DNA from: Phoebastria nigripes
Taxonomy: Eukaryota; Chordata; Aves; Procellariiformes; Diomedeidae
Assembly (NCBI GenBank): GCA_035582835.1
Contig: JAYKAV010002662.1
Span: 2,030,475-2,094,474, forward strand
Direction: 5' to 3'
Length of the DNA stretch: 64,000 nt
Shown: one piece after another, positions 13,142-26,292 of the stretch
Position numbering within the stretch: the first letter of the stretch is position 1
How the letters are laid out: each line of letters begins with the position of its first letter
Made by a program: the position numbers and the translations under genes
The notes under the pieces: model-generated
Told to the model about the DNA's origin: nothing
Databases searched by the model: none
What the model saw: the letters and a program-made list of their open reading frames with translations, nothing else

Positions 13142-16100
13142 CTGTTCTTATCTCAACCCACGAGTTTTCTCACTTTTACTCTTCCGATTCTCTCCCCCAT
13201 CCCGCTGTGGGGGGAGTGAGCGAGCGGCTGTGTGGGGCTCAGTAGCCAGCTGGGGTTAAACCACGACATAGTGTTTTATTAATATTTTAGTAGCAGCGTT
13301 AGTAATGGCATTAATGATGGTAGTGCTGTGATGAGCTATGGAGTTTTCAAAGAAATCCCTATCTTAGGTGAATCAATAAAGCCACACTGATTTACACCAG
13401 CAGAGAACCTGGTCCTCCAGATGTAGGGCCCAACCCTGTAAACATACTCTCCTCTGCCATTAGTCCTGGGAGTACTTCTAGAGAGCTCAGCAGCAATAAT
13501 NATCACCCCAGGAAGAAGTGGCTGGATTTAATGGCACCACTCATACTAGCAAGCACTGGCTCTAGTCAGATGTGTTTGCAGAAAAAAAATTATTGCTCTG
13601 ATTCCAGAGTCCATCCCTTTTTTAGTGAAGTACTTAAAGACGTGCTCTCCTTTCAACCTGCGGTTAAGTCCTGTTGGCATCAGTGGGTGCAAAGTAGTCT
13701 TAAGTGTTTTGCTGCATAGAAGCCACATACGTTTATGTGTTTCCCTGCTGTTTTTCCACATCTACTTTTAGATACTTTTCATCTCTTCCTGTGAACTTTG
13801 CATTTTCCTCCCCTTCAATGTGTATCTTGTCTCGTGTGGGTGTGGTTTTTTCCACACTATTTCAAGCAGACTCGTAGCACAGCGTTGGGTATTGCCCTCG
13901 TGCCTTTCTCCAGCTGTAACACTGAGTATGGCCGCGACTTCAGAGTACACCCCTTGGTTATTTGACTGAACTGCAAGCATCTTTCTGTGCACCTTGGGTC
14001 GCTGGAGGAAACTTGTGTCTCAAAACCAGACTCAAAATGGAGATTGCAAGAGTATTTCCTCCTGCCCCAGCAACAATAGCTCAAAAAAAGCTGGCCTATT
14101 TGTATTTCCATTTTCTACAGCCAGATATCTTGACATATCCAGTTGCTAAACCTCAAAAGTTACAGCATAAGCTTGTGTTATCTTGTTCCTTGCCATTTTT
14201 CCTTAAGATGTCATCCCCTGACAAGTATAGTCCAGGCTATTTTCTCTTCTAGCTGGGGAGTTCTCCTTAAGAAATAAGCATGCTATCAAAGAAAAAGAAA
14301 ATAAACCCATCTAGGATTATTTCCAGCAGGAAAAACAGCTGCAGCTGAGGGGGCAGCGATGCCAAAGCCCAGGCGTCCGGAGTCAGAACTCTGAGATTTG
14401 TGAAGAGTTAAGTGAGTTGCACGTGGATAAGCAGCTGAAGGCTGAGCCACCACCTCCAGTAGGGCAAAAAGAGGTAACAGAAACAACTTTCCTACCTGAT
14501 ACTGCATGCAATCCGTTGCACCAGCTCCGTAGTGCATGTCACCAATTTATGTGGGGTTTATGGCTTGTAAAAATACATGTTTGTCAAGTGGTAGGAAAGC
14601 AATAGTATGTAGTAGGTATTACAGTCTTAGTAAAGGAGAGAGAGGATTTTATTGTCATAAAAATAATTGGAAAGCTTGGAAAATGTGCATTATAAATTAA
14701 GATGGGATTCTAAGAGGCTTTGAAAAAACACAAAACCATCTATAATGTTACTGTCTTATTGTAGGAGCAAATATGTGTGTGTTTTCCCACTGAAAAGTAG
14801 CTCTAAGAATGGCATCTGCTGACTTGGCAGATCTGTACCTTGAATTCACTGGAGAGCATCTGCTATCTGTCACAGATTACCGTTTCTTTTCCTGTTAGCG
14901 CATAGACCCAAGAAAGGTGCAACAATTTAAGTAGTTGACATGAAGATGCTAACTAAATTAAATAGTAAGCCTTGATATCATTCAGCTGATGTTCGTCCAA
15001 GTGTAGCGCACTCATTGCTTCTCAGTGTGTACCCATTGACATTTATTTTCAATTTGTAGGATTATGTTGTCATTATAAATATGAATACCGAAAATACATG
15101 TCTTTGTACTGTACACTGAGTGACTCCAGGCTTTAAATTCCCTGTATCCTACTTGCTGAGTAGTTGGGTTTTTTTCCCATTCAGATTTAGCATTTTATTG
15201 ACATAACATTGCCTTTATTATTAGAGAGTGATGGATTCGTTTCTTTGAAATCAGGAACTGGAGGTTTTGGGTCATGTCCTGGGAGTTTGGGGAACTCCAT
15301 AGCTCCTTGAGGTTGGAACCAGTGGTGATTTTGGGGGACTGAATCAATGAAAGGGAAAGGATGACATAATATCAACATGCATCACACCTCTCCCAATTCT
15401 GCTATAAAACTGCTGGTAAATTTGTGCCCAGCAGGAGCAATCCCACGGAGAAATCTTGACAGGACAACAGGAAACAGAGCCATCACAGAGCCAGAGCTCA
15501 TCTTCTCCAGACCTGCTGATTCATAGTGTCATATGGGGTGGAATTTACTGAACTAAATGTAGACATCTGCATCTGAACTTGTCGTCTGAGGCCCCTTTAT
15601 AGTCAATGAGGATCTGGAGCCAATGTAGTTAGGTAAATGTGTCTCATCTCCGACTGAAATCAACATTTAAATTAGNTCAGATGAATCATCTTCTAGAAGT
15701 GCCTGTTTCTCTCCATTGATTATAAAGGGAGCCCAGGGTAACTAGATGAGTTGTACACTTAGGTGAAATAAATTCCACTCACAGTAACCAGAAATCCTCT
15801 AGCCATGAAGCATTTCTGTAAGGAGCAATCCTCCTTGCCAGAATGCTTCTTGGCATATTGAAAGAAAAGGTCCTGAACTTTAGAGGGAGGAGACTCCAAT
15901 ATTTGATACCTCAGTCTCAGGAAAAGAAGTATATATATTTACCAAAGAAACCCAACACTTTAAAATAATGAGATGAAGCATTATAACTAGGAGGAATTAG
16001 AAGACTGTTTCAGGAATTTTTCTCTGAGGGGATTAGGTATCCTTCATGTTTAAATGTCTTTCTGAGATACATAAACCCTGTGATCCTAACGTGGAGGCTG

Positions 16101-16929
16101 GAAAACTATGTCCTTTTTTAGTGCTATAACAAAATGTCATGATAAAACAGGAACATTCTAGCCCTGATATATTCAGCAACATCGTGATAAAGAAATAATC
16201 CCCATTTCCTCCCTCAACTTTCAAAGGGTCCTGGGACACAAATGTCACCTTTCTATAGTAGAGTATAATTGATTCTATTTGTGGCTGCTTAGAAAGAGGT
16301 GGAGGAATATGGCAATAATCCAGGGATGACTTGAAATCAAACGGAAGTTCACATGAGGCTATGAATACCAACATGAAAGAGCAAAGCCCAAAGGATGCTA
16401 TTTTTGAAGGCCAGATCTTGCGTGGACATTACACACTTACAGTCCTCCTATTCAGAAGTAATCTTTGGGCCGGCACACAAGGACAGGCTAATCATCTTTC
16501 TGATGAATGTCGCAAGAACTTGCGACTAGCCAAATAAAGCCAGCAACTGCGAGGAAGTAACTTAACAGATTTGGCATGCCCAAGAGGCAGGGCTTTGAGA
16601 GATTCAGTCAATAACAGGAACCATTGAATGTGTTCTGAATAAAACACTGTTGATGTCAGTAAAGGATACATTATATGATTAAAAATTCATCCTATATAAA
16701 TCATCAGAAAGACACCATAGAAATAAAATCATTGATGTGACAGGTGGATAAGACCTCAGAGAACAAACTGGTTGATTTCTCTGCCAAAACACTGCCCCAT
16801 AAAATATATTGTACAACTTTGTGGAATCTACCTTTAAATGTATCAGGCAACTCGGATTTCTTCATTTACCAAAGGGAAGAATTCACTTGTTTAGAAAAAA
16901 TCTCATGGCTGAGTATATTGCCTTAATAA

Positions 16930-19700
16930 CCAGGCCTTTTTTTTTTTTTCTCTCTTTTTTTCCCTTTCAAAGTACCATTTCATTACTCTCTTTTACCAAT
17001 TTTTATGAATTAATATCACTTAATTTAATAGACTGTTGTTTGCTTCCTTTTGTCTTTGGTTTACCCCCTAAAGTCACATGCCATTGTTCTGTCATTTCAT
17101 TATTTCTTGTAAATGACTATCACTGTGCCCTTTATCTGACTTTTTTTTACCTCTCTCTTTGCAACTCCCTCAATTGTTCCTTTTTGGAGTTGGTTTGCCA
17201 AGAAGTAAGCACAGTATTCCAAATACAACTTCCACAGAACCATAAAGAGAGGAAATAGTATCTCATCACCTAGACATGATGCTTTCATACAGGTTTTCTA
17301 CATTGTTATATCCCACTGCAAAATCACGTCTAATTTTTTAATATTACTCCAGGTGACTTGGGGTTACAGGTTTCCAGGATTTCCATTGAAATTTTCCCTG
17401 AACTCTCTCATTTGTACTGTTTTGAGTCGAGTCTCATTTTGCTATATTCTCTTCATGTTTCACTTCTCTCTTCCTTTCTGCTTGCTCGGTTTCAATGCTC
17501 TCTCCAATTTAATGTTATCAGCTAACATGAGGATTATATCGGTCAGTACCTCTTCTATATCTTTAGTGAAGATAATGCTGACTCTAATCCCTACAGATCT
17601 CCTTCTCTGAAGACAAATTTTCTGTTATATTTGGGTCCTTAGGATGGCTTTTCTGCACACAGCAATGGGTGAATCCAAGCCAATTACAATTTATTTTAAA
17701 AGTAGACTTTTCTATAATAGACATCCAGATATTTTCTTAAGGTTTATATATCATATGTCAATTTTGTAGATTAAAGCTGTGATCTTCAGAGGTGAGGGAG
17801 AAAGGAAGGGAGATAAGAGAGTTAAACCTTGAGCAAACATCAACTTTCAATGGGATTTCAGCATCTCACTGCTAAAGGCTTTTTGAAAACCCCATTCACA
17901 TCAATTTGCCGCTATTACAGACTCAAGAGATGGGTGTGGAAGCCCTGTCCGGGTACTCAGAACAGCCACTCCACCCAGAAAGACATTAAAAGCTACCCTC
18001 TGCACCATGAATTTATGCACTAGTGGGAGGTCTCCCAAAGGGGCTTCTGACGGATGCCGTTGTCTCTGCCTAGGACACCTCCTCCACTCACTTATTCCAA
18101 GAAAGAAAGAGGACGTTCTGTATTTGTCCTTTTTGCCGTCTTTTGGCCTCTTTGCACCCTGTTTGTGCACAGTGCCCTGAGCAGACAGGAGAACCACCTC
18201 ACTGTCTCTATGACATTTCACTCGGAGAACACACTCTCCTTTCCTCCTCTGAGTCTTTATTTAATTTACTTTAATCACGAGCTACAGTGAGAGTTTAGTG
18301 ATCTGTGATTCCCATGATTATTCCCTTTTCCTCTTCTCTAAGCTCAGTATTGTGTTTACTTATTGCTGCTCTCCTGAGTTGTTTCCAGTTTTCCATGAGC
18401 ATTCACTATTGATTGCTAATGGCGTGTTAACTTGGTGTATCCAATCCCTTTATGCTCTACAGTGCGCCTTGTCTGGATCTGCTGATTTGCATATGCTTCA
18501 GGTTTTCTAGATATTTCTCTACTTACTTTTCTATTAATTCTAACAGGCTTTCCCTCCTCTTTTTGTTGATCACCTTGTTGGGTTCTTTTAAAAAGAGTTT
18601 ATTTTCTTAGGCAACTTAATTTAGATTAGTTACATCTCCCTCATCAATTGTTATTATGCCTCTAGCTCTTTTCTTTCCATTACTGAGTTCATGAAAACCT
18701 TCTTAATCCCTTTAACCTTTCTGGCAAAGAGTAACCTTTGCTTCTTTTCCTACAAACTTTCCTAATCTTTCCCTCCTCTCTCACACGTATGCCTCCTCCT
18801 TTCTCTAGTCCCAGTTCAGACCCTCAAACCTTTGTCTAGTGTTTTCTGAATCCATGTTCGCTGCCTCTTCTTCTTTGAAGGCTTTTCAGAAGAAATCCTG
18901 TCTGTTTTGTCCTGCATGTTCCCCATCTCCCTTTGATGCTGATGGATTCTAATATTACCTGAAAACTCCTCCTGATAAATAACTCTCGAGAATTCTTGAT
19001 TCTTTAAGATGTTTTCCTTGTAGTCTGTTATAATTGCACCTTATTGTGTTCTGTGAATTTCCTAACCTGTCTCTGCTAAATACAGCTCTCTCATTACCAA
19101 TGCTATTGAGCTGACGTTGTTCTCACAGTTTTCTTTGATTTCTGTCTATTGGTAAGAATTATATCCAACAAGGCTTCTTTTCTCATTGGAACCCCTATTT
19201 TCTACATCCTACAGCTGTATATGATTTAGGACTATTTCAGTGATCTGTGTTTTGACGTCTTCGTAACAGAACAGATAATGACTAAATGCATTCCCTAATG
19301 AACAGTATCAGAAAGTTCTGACTGTGCTAAAACTTGGTATGACATTTTTTCCACCATCATATACCATTGGTAGCCTGTAGAAAATGGGCTCTGTATGACA
19401 GCTGCATTCTGAATATGGATTTTTTAGAAGCTTTATCCATGCCTTTGACCTGTGCTTTCTGTTCTGACTCTCCTTTTAAAAGGTCTCTTCTCGATTGTTT
19501 GCAGTCCTTTTGAGTAAAGCATTAAAAAGCCTAGCCAAGACTATGACCTTCTGGATGCTGCAGCTAATTGCAAACAAGTAGCTTCCATCCCCACTTGCAA
19601 GCATTGCTGGAATGTTCAATCTTGCCCGTTTTACCCCAGGTTCAGCATTTCTCTGAATTCAGCTATAAATTTTGCATTGACTATGTATACTGGAAAACAG
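16930..19700. repeat. T/C-rich, strand-asymmetric block with antisense LINE-like segments
   Basis: The + strand is strikingly pyrimidine-rich for almost 3 kb, starting with a broken poly-T tract near 16938. Within about 17180-17690 the wording resembles the reverse complement of the CR1 reverse-transcriptase region (for example AAGTAAGCACAGTATTCCAAAT and a TCAGCTAACATGAGGATTATAT-like stretch), shortened here to the parts I can match. The part after 18400 shows the same base bias but I could not assign it. An old antisense non-LTR retrotransposon is the likeliest explanation, with modest certainty. Confidence 0.4.
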
Positions 19701-20509
19701 AGGGCCCATTTTCACATTAATAATAAATAGATAAAGCTGTACCTATTCTCTAACTCCATCACCATCATCCTCATGAAAATAATATTTTATGTGTACGTGC
19801 CATCTCTCTTATAACTATCTCACAGGTTGCTTAAAAGCATGGGTAAGTATCTTGTCCTCATTTTTTTAAATGGAGACAATAGTATTGCAAGATAAAGCAA
19901 AAAAAAGATTCAGTAGGTACTCAGAGAACAGAATAAGACAGTTAACAAATAACCCACCTCTCCTGACTCCTGCTTATAGCTGTTTTGCATCGATATGACC
20001 CATAGAAGATACCAGCTTTGGTGTTGCCCACTTGTGCCAGATAGTGCTCTAATACAGTCAGAAACAAACTGTGAGCAGGGCTGGGCAAATATTAGATCTT
20101 TCACTTTAGTGGCCCAGCTGAATAATCAAGTAAAATATAATTTTGCATTAACACAAAGTATAAATGTTTTATTTTGACTAGTAAAATAAATTATAGGAAA
20201 AAAATCCTGTTTTCTTCTAAGAAAATGTTTTGATTCTGTTAAAAGAAAGTTTTGACCTGAAATGAAATTTCAGTTTTGTATTTGGGTGACATATTTAATC
20301 ATGTATCATATCTTTTTTAACAGCAAATTCAGCCAAAATTCCAACTACAACATAAGATTTTTATCAAGTTCCTTGCTGTATTTAACCCAATTTCTTGCAT
20401 AGCCTCTAAAACAATTTTTTTAAACAATATATTCCCCAGAAATGTTTACCCAGATCTACTTGAGAGTTCCTGCTTTAAATAGATAAGACAACCAATGCTT
20501 CAGGGAGCG

Positions 20510-20578
20510 GGAATATTCTTGTCCCCATTTTGCAGTGTAGGATTTGAGAAACACTGAATTTAAACAACACGCCTAAGA
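20510..20578 (-). repeat. MIR/CORE-SINE relic, antisense
   Basis: The segment TTGTCCCCATTTTGCAG followed by GAGAAACACTGAATTTAAAC matches the reverse complement of the conserved MIR region normally read as 'cccattttacagatgaggaaactgag'. The match is old and partial; no target-site duplication can be seen. Confidence 0.5.
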
Positions 20579-21363
20579 TGGTGGTGTCGAATATTTCAGG
20601 CAAGCGATAGAGCCTCTGAAAGGCTTTCAAAAGCCATGTGTCCCTCCTCCTATGTCACCTTGAGATCAGAAGTGTGTGACCAAAAGGCAAGGGGCCACAT
20701 CACGTGGTGGGAACAAATTAGCCCTGGGATGAGGCAGGTGGAAGAGCCCTCTCACACGTGCGTGCCTGTGGCATCGTGTGAGCGGACCCTGGTGACAGAG
20801 GGACTTCTGCTCATCTCGGAGGAGAAGCTGTGGCAGCAGGGAGCAGAGCATGGTCCCAACTGACAAGGTGCAGGTTTCACCCATCAGTTGTGGGTGAGGA
20901 GCCTCAGGAATGAGGCCCCAGAGACAGGAACCCAACACAGGTCATCAAATTCATCCTTCAGCATTTCAGGAGCTAGGTCCCACTTCTGGTCCCCCCCATC
21001 TGAAGTTACGAGGGACATAAAAGCCTTAAAATCATGAGTGGTTCAGTCATTTCAAGTTTCCACCTACCATTAATATTCGATGGCTGTTCACTGTCTTTCT
21101 ACGGTTTGCTTCTCTTTTGTTTTAAAAAGTAAATTTTGCGTGTTAAGTTTTTGCTGTTGTTCTTGTTGATGGGTCAACTGTTAGCTCACCACAGCGTAGG
21201 CAGAGCTGTCACTCAAGGAGTGGGCACCCTGCGAAGTGCATGGCGATGTCTCTGTCGTGGTGGCTTTAGCTGGGATATTGGTTAGTGGAATAAAAACTCA
21301 GCTACTTCCTTCGGGGCGATTGATCAATTTGTTTTCCTCATCTTTGCCCTTGTTGACAACAAG

Positions 21364-21484
21364 CTTGATGAAATCAGTCTTTCTGAAGGCAGCACAGTGG
21401 ATTTGACAAATCCTGCAGAACTGCTGGAGCAGATCCCTGAGTTTGCTGAGGAGCTGATGGAGCCTGAAGATTGCTTCCCCGAAG
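21364..21484 (+). CDS. SCN5A: Voltage-gated sodium channel alpha subunit, domain II-III linker exon (human SCN5A exon 19 equivalent)
   Basis: This 121-nt exon encodes 40 codons plus one base and has no start codon, so ordinary ORF calling misses it. The product contains [20 protein letters not shown] and ends MEPEDCFPE. Human Nav1.5 has [19 protein letters not shown]...DPEDCFTEG at the same place, in the cytoplasmic linker between domains II and III. The acceptor is the AG at 21362-21363 after a T-rich tract, with a somewhat purine-rich GACAACAAG end; the donor is G|GTAAGG at 21484/21485. Length and phase match the family, which fixes the borders. The acidic tail ([14 protein letters not shown]) is a little closer to Nav1.8 (PELADDLEEPDDCF). 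The last base joins the first two of the next exon to give a valine codon where human channels have glycine. Confidence 0.9.
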
Positions 21485-24400
21485 GTAAGGGCCTGCATAT
21501 TTCACTGCAATGCTGAGGCGAGAAACCTCCTCTTCTCTCAGTCAACATCTCTCCACCTTCACACCACGTTGCTCTGGCTGCTTGCAGTAGTATTTCGCTG
21601 GATGCACTTCATTTCTTAAACACCGTAATGCTCCAAACACGTACTTGGAATCACTTGTCAATATTAGTCTTTGGATTTCCAAGGTGAGATGAGCCAAAAG
21701 CATGCTCTAAATGGCTGTGCAGCTTCTAACATGCTAGGCTTTTTTCATCATGATTTGTGCCATAGAGGGTTTTTTTAATGTGTTGATTTTTCCAACTTGG
21801 CCAATGAAGATTTTTGCCTTCCAATATGCGTGCATGATCAAATTTGCTAGTGAACTAACCAGATCAGGATGTTTCTGTTGCTTAAATGTATATAGGCAGT
21901 TAACAGAAACTGTCTGGAGAGTTCTCTTCCATTTATTTTAAAGTGTGTTAAGATTAGCATGTCCAGTAACTTTCATCTTTTACTTAATTATTTTAGAGAA
22001 CAACAATTCACATTTACATAACTGCTTTTAATACCCGAATAAGCCAGCATTTTTTTAATTTATTAACACCAGCCTGCTCCAAAACACAGGTTTAAAACCC
22101 AACTATATCAGAAGATCAACTTTAAAGTAAATCTATAAGGTAAATAACATCCTAAATGATTTCTTCTCAGGGTAAGTTCTATTCCAAATATTATCTCTGT
22201 CAGATTCCTCATTTTTCTTTAAATCTGGGTTAGGAAAAATAAGGTTAGCTGAATGTTAGTATATTCCCTTTAAAATTCAAGGATTATTATAAATAAAAAC
22301 AGAGCTGCTCAGATGGGATCAGCCAGAGATGATTTGCTGGGTATATGAATGCCCCTGAAGTCAGCAAAAATGTGCATCTCTATATGTGTGAGAAAGATGA
22401 TTGAATGAGGTAACGGAGCCCTGCAGGGCTTACAAATGTCCCTAGGATCTAAACATTTTTTTGGCAGCTCTGCTTAAAAGCAGTAGCCAAAAATTAATGC
22501 AGTTGANGGAAGAAAGCATGGTACTATGCTGTAACTATTCTGGCCCATACAATAACATTTAGAAATTAGATCTGGTGTTTTCATTCTTTCACAATATATT
22601 TCTTAATGAGGCTAGTGAGCAACAATCTATGTTGTGCACGGAAAAGTGAGAAATTGTATTATAATTGCTTAAAACAAGCCAGTACTACAAGACCGGTGCT
22701 AGTCAGATGCCAGTGTACAAATTCTGAAACTGTGGTTGGCCATGATTGCCTTCCAGTTTTTAAAAGAAATAAGATGGACATCACACAACCCATCACTTCA
22801 TTCAGTGCACAGCCCTGATTCATTCCCAGAGCAGTAGCACTCTGTAATTTGCTCTGTCTTAAAATAACCAGAACTGCACAAAACCCCATCGTACTGGACC
22901 ACGTCAGTACCAACCCAGTTTGTCAGATCTTCTCCGCTGCTGTCAACGGGGTGTGGGGTAGCAGTGGCAAGCAGTGCTCTTCTAGGTGGATCGTTGGAAG
23001 CATTAAGCCAGTTTTGAAGCCCACTCGTCATTCTGACAGCACAGAAATGTAGAAATGAAGACTTTGTGGGCTGAACCCCAAGCTTGCCCTGGATTACATC
23101 CACCCTGCTGGCTCCTGCTCCCTTCCCCCTGAGCATCCCTGCTCCTGCCTTTTGCCTTTTATTCCTCATGTCTCCTAGGTCGTCACCAGTCTCTGTTAAA
23201 GTCAGGGTGTTTTTCTCTTCTCCCAGGGGACGGCCAGCTGAGCCTTGAGGTCTGAATGGGAATTGCAGGAGAACCTGCTCCCAGCCCTTGGCCCAGTGCA
23301 GAGTGTCTGGGGGCACTGGGGATGCAGTTGCAGGCAACGTCCTCCCCAGCTCATCTGCTCTGCTTTCCTGTGCAGCACATACCCATGCAGAGTTTTCAGA
23401 GGCTACTGTGTAGGCTAAATGTGATCACATTCCTCATGGATTTGGCAAAAATGCAGAAACTTGACACGTGAATGTCCCCCCATCAAATTTCAAGTCAAAG
23501 TGCCGTAAACTGAAAGTCCAAACAATTCTTACTGCAATGACATTAGAATTTGTTTTTATTTATGCAGGGAAACAAGGTGTTTTCCTATTATCTTCTTGTA
23601 TGAAATACCTTCCAATATTTTTACCCAAACTTACCATTGCAATTAAACCTCATGCAGTTATCATTTCAGTCTAGTGAAAAATAATCAAACAAACAAACAA
23701 CAGTCTAGTTAGCAAAGATATGACAAGGTTATAAAGTACTAAAATGGAATTATTGAAGGGCAAGCACTGGGCAAATTTATCTAGTGTTGCCTTTACTGGC
23801 TTGTAATAGAGAGATACAACAATATTGGGTATATCTGGGAGAGTGACCAGCTAATACTTGTGGAAGAAGGAGATTAGGTGAGATGAAGAGGAAGAGCAGG
23901 GGGAAGGGTTAAGTTCTTACTTTGTTAGCTCACCCGCTGTCTAAATTCAAACTATGACATTTCTAAATACATCCAGCATAGGTTGTGTCCTGAACAAATA
24001 TGTTCCAGATTCAGCCCCCTTTTTCAGATAACAAAGGCAACGAAGATAATGCATGTTCTTGAAATAGTTGCTGAAAGTTTGCTGAGGTCACAGTTTTCCC
24101 GGAGTTGGGTGACCCAGATTAGCCATAGGTCATTTTTCTTGGGGAGACTTGTTAATTCGTTATCATCTCAAAATAGCTTTGATTAGGGTCAATGGGGAAT
24201 ATTCTTGGGTCAGGAAATGTGAAGCCAAGGTGGGGTCACATCTCTGGCAGCTAGCAAGTATTGCTGGGAAAAACCTGATAGAAATGGAGAGATCATTCTT
24301 GTTGCCAGTTGATGGGAAAGCAACGTCTAGGCAATGCCAGCTATTTGGGTATTTTTTCCTCCAGATGCCTTGCAACACTCCAGTCCTGTTACCTCCATTG

Positions 24401-25111
24401 GTATGCGTTCTCTGCATCAAAAATTGCTATCTGTTTGGACATTCTCTTCTGTGTCTCACAGAAGGTCGTCCAAAGAGAGCCCCCTGGCCCCAGCACACTC
24501 CTCTCTCCCAAACCCTAATAGGAGAAAGTTTTCACCAAGTCCTCAAGCATAATTCCCCGGACACAGCCCGCTGGCAAAGGTTTCAAAGGAGTATCATCAG
24601 ATGGTTGTGCGAGAATGAGCTACCTTGCTCAACGCGCGGTTGATCGCAACTCGTGACACTGAGGACGCCCGCAACCAGTTTTTCATGTGACCATATAGGA
24701 GCAATTATCGCAGCTGGAAATGCCATGCGCTACAGTGAAGTTACTCTGATTAATGGTGGGATCTGCGTCACGCCCTCCCCAACTGCAGTTAGAGGTCATT
24801 TAGAAATAAAAAAGCGAAGAGGAGCTCAAACAGACCGTTAAACTGAACAAATCTAAACTGAGGTATGGGGACTGCCACCAGATGATGTTTAAAAACTAAG
24901 TAAAATCAAACCAAGCCCAACAAAACACGCTAACTGTCATCCTAGGGAAAAACTCACAGAACAAAAACAAATTTTAAGGTGTCTTTTTCCTCTAGCCATA
25001 ATATCTGAGATACAGCATTTTTTTTCCATCAGGAAGGGCATGCTAGTATTTTGTTGTATACAGTTTTCAGACATCATAAAACTCTTACAGTCCTATCGCA
25101 TGTACAGAATT

Positions 25112-25190
25112 AAATTAATCTGGGTTGGACAAGACCTCTAGATTTCAACTCGTCCACCCCCTCACTCAAAGCAGGGCCGACATTGGCTGT
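25112..25190 (-). repeat. CR1 LINE 3' fragment, antisense
   Basis: The run TCTGGGTTGGACAAGACCTC and, after a short gap, CCCCCTCACTCAAAGCAGGG correspond to the reverse complement of the very common CR1 3'-terminal region (usually 'gttggaagggacctctggagatcatctagtccaacccccctgctcaaagcaggg'). The conserved block is short and truncated, typical of a dead-on-arrival CR1 insertion. Confidence 0.75.
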
Positions 25191-26247
25191 CCACTGCCTT
25201 TGCTTCAAGGCATCACATCGTTATTTGTAGCGATCTCCAAGAGGATATGTTTTGAGGAAAGTAGCAGCAGATAAACAAGAAATGTACCCTTGTAAAGCCC
25301 TTGGAAGAGTAAAAACACCTGGCAGACTGTGGCTTTGTCAGATGGTCTCTTGGCAGCACCCAGTTGTAGTACACGAGAAAAGACTCAAATCTCCATGTGT
25401 GTCTCAGGTACCCAAATGCTGGAGACAGCGGTGGCAAATCTGTGTTAGCCCTAGAGCTAAAAACCCAGCCATGCATGCCAGTGGGTTAGGGGGGCCAGAA
25501 GATGAGAAATGGGTTAAATAAGCAGGGTCTGCAGAGATCGTGTTCCCTCCACGTGTGGGGAGACAGCTGGGGGCTTACGAAGGGAGAGTACAACCAGACT
25601 TGCTTTCTCGCTTGAGCATACACAGCTAGCCAGACTGGTCATTAGAAACCCTGCTTGGTAGATACATATATCTCAAAACCATGTGATGAATACCCGCCTG
25701 CTTGAGTTTATGCTGAGGAAGCTGTATTTTCTTTGTGTCAAACCAAGCAATGCTGTAACCAGCATTCAAAGCTAAGCAAAATATTGTTTTGTTCTAAAAA
25801 TGAATGTCCCAGTAATTGGGAACTCCAGTGTAAAAGTAGCTACAAAATTACTGCAGTTTGAACACAAGGTACCAGACTTACTGGACCACAGTATAGGAGA
25901 AATTAATTGGTCTTCCTGGTTTATTGAGGAGAATCAGCAGCCCAATCCATTCAAAACATATCTAACAATTTTATGTGAATTTAAATGTATATATTAGTGT
26001 GAACAAGCAGTGGATTTGTAAAATCTTTACTCATAAGCCTGAAATCAATAGGCTTGGCTGTCATGCATGCAGGAGGAAGTTTTTGCAGTATAGCTCCCAC
26101 ACTTACAAAGAAATTTTTTTCCCAATGCACCAAGCTAATGCAATCAGGTCTAACAGCTCCATGATTATAATGCACCAGGCTAGAAAATGTGAATGTGGAA
26201 CCAAAGGAATATTTACACAAAATGCATTGTATATTAAATTCCTCTGG

Positions 26248-26248
<1 letters not shown>

Positions 26249-26291
<43 letters not shown>
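26249..26291. repeat. Poly-T tract, 43 bases
   Basis: An uninterrupted run of 43 T. I looked downstream for an antisense processed gene copy whose poly-A tail this might be; no convincing coding sequence or polyadenylation signal follows, so it is listed as a simple homopolymer. Its exact length is liable to sequencing error. Confidence 0.9.

Positions 26292-26292
<1 letters not shown>

Larger units (their letters stand above)
12694..13268 (+). mobile_element. Solo LTR of an avian endogenous retrovirus (copy 1)
   Basis: A 575-bp unit begins TGTCCTGGTTTTGGCTGG and ends GGTTAAACCACGACA, so it has the TG...CA ends of a retroviral LTR. It is flanked by TAGAG (12689-12693) and TAGTG (13269-13273), a 5-bp target-site duplication with one mismatch. 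Inside, in order, are a CCAAT box, a palindromic CRE, a TATA-like box, an ATT-rich simple repeat near 13080-13130 and an ATTAAA polyadenylation signal, all in the + orientation. A second copy lies at 48385. There is no internal gag/pol/env sequence next to it, so it is a recombined solo LTR. The family is common in neoavian genomes; I infer ERVL-like from the 5-bp duplication and did not confirm it. Confidence 0.88.
1..21363 (+). other. SCN5A: Non-coding upstream stretch, inferred intron preceding the first visible channel exon
   Basis: I see no exon here that can be tied to the sodium channel: the large linker exon that should precede the 121-nt exon, the domain II exons and the ankyrin-binding linker motif are all absent. 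Recognisable contents are a (TG)10 tract, an antisense CR1-like fragment near 5.55 kb, a solo LTR at 12694-13268, a T/C-rich block at about 16.9-19.7 kb containing antisense LINE-like sequence, and an antisense MIR relic near 20.5 kb. The rest looks like unique intronic DNA. Calling it intron is an inference from the direction of the gene. It could also hold a short, diverged linker exon that I failed to recognise. Confidence 0.7.

Noticed and set aside
20636..20863. Open frame containing CVPVASCE, reminiscent of the ankyrin-binding linker motif (CVPIAVAESD) expected just upstream
   Set aside because: The acidic ESD core is missing, the rest of the frame does not resemble the linker, and there are no suitable splice sites in phase with the next exon. 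Judged a chance match.
22798..23337. 179-codon minus-strand open frame, the longest in the window
   Set aside because: No recognisable domain, no promoter or splice context, and local G/C-rich sequence makes long chance frames likelier.
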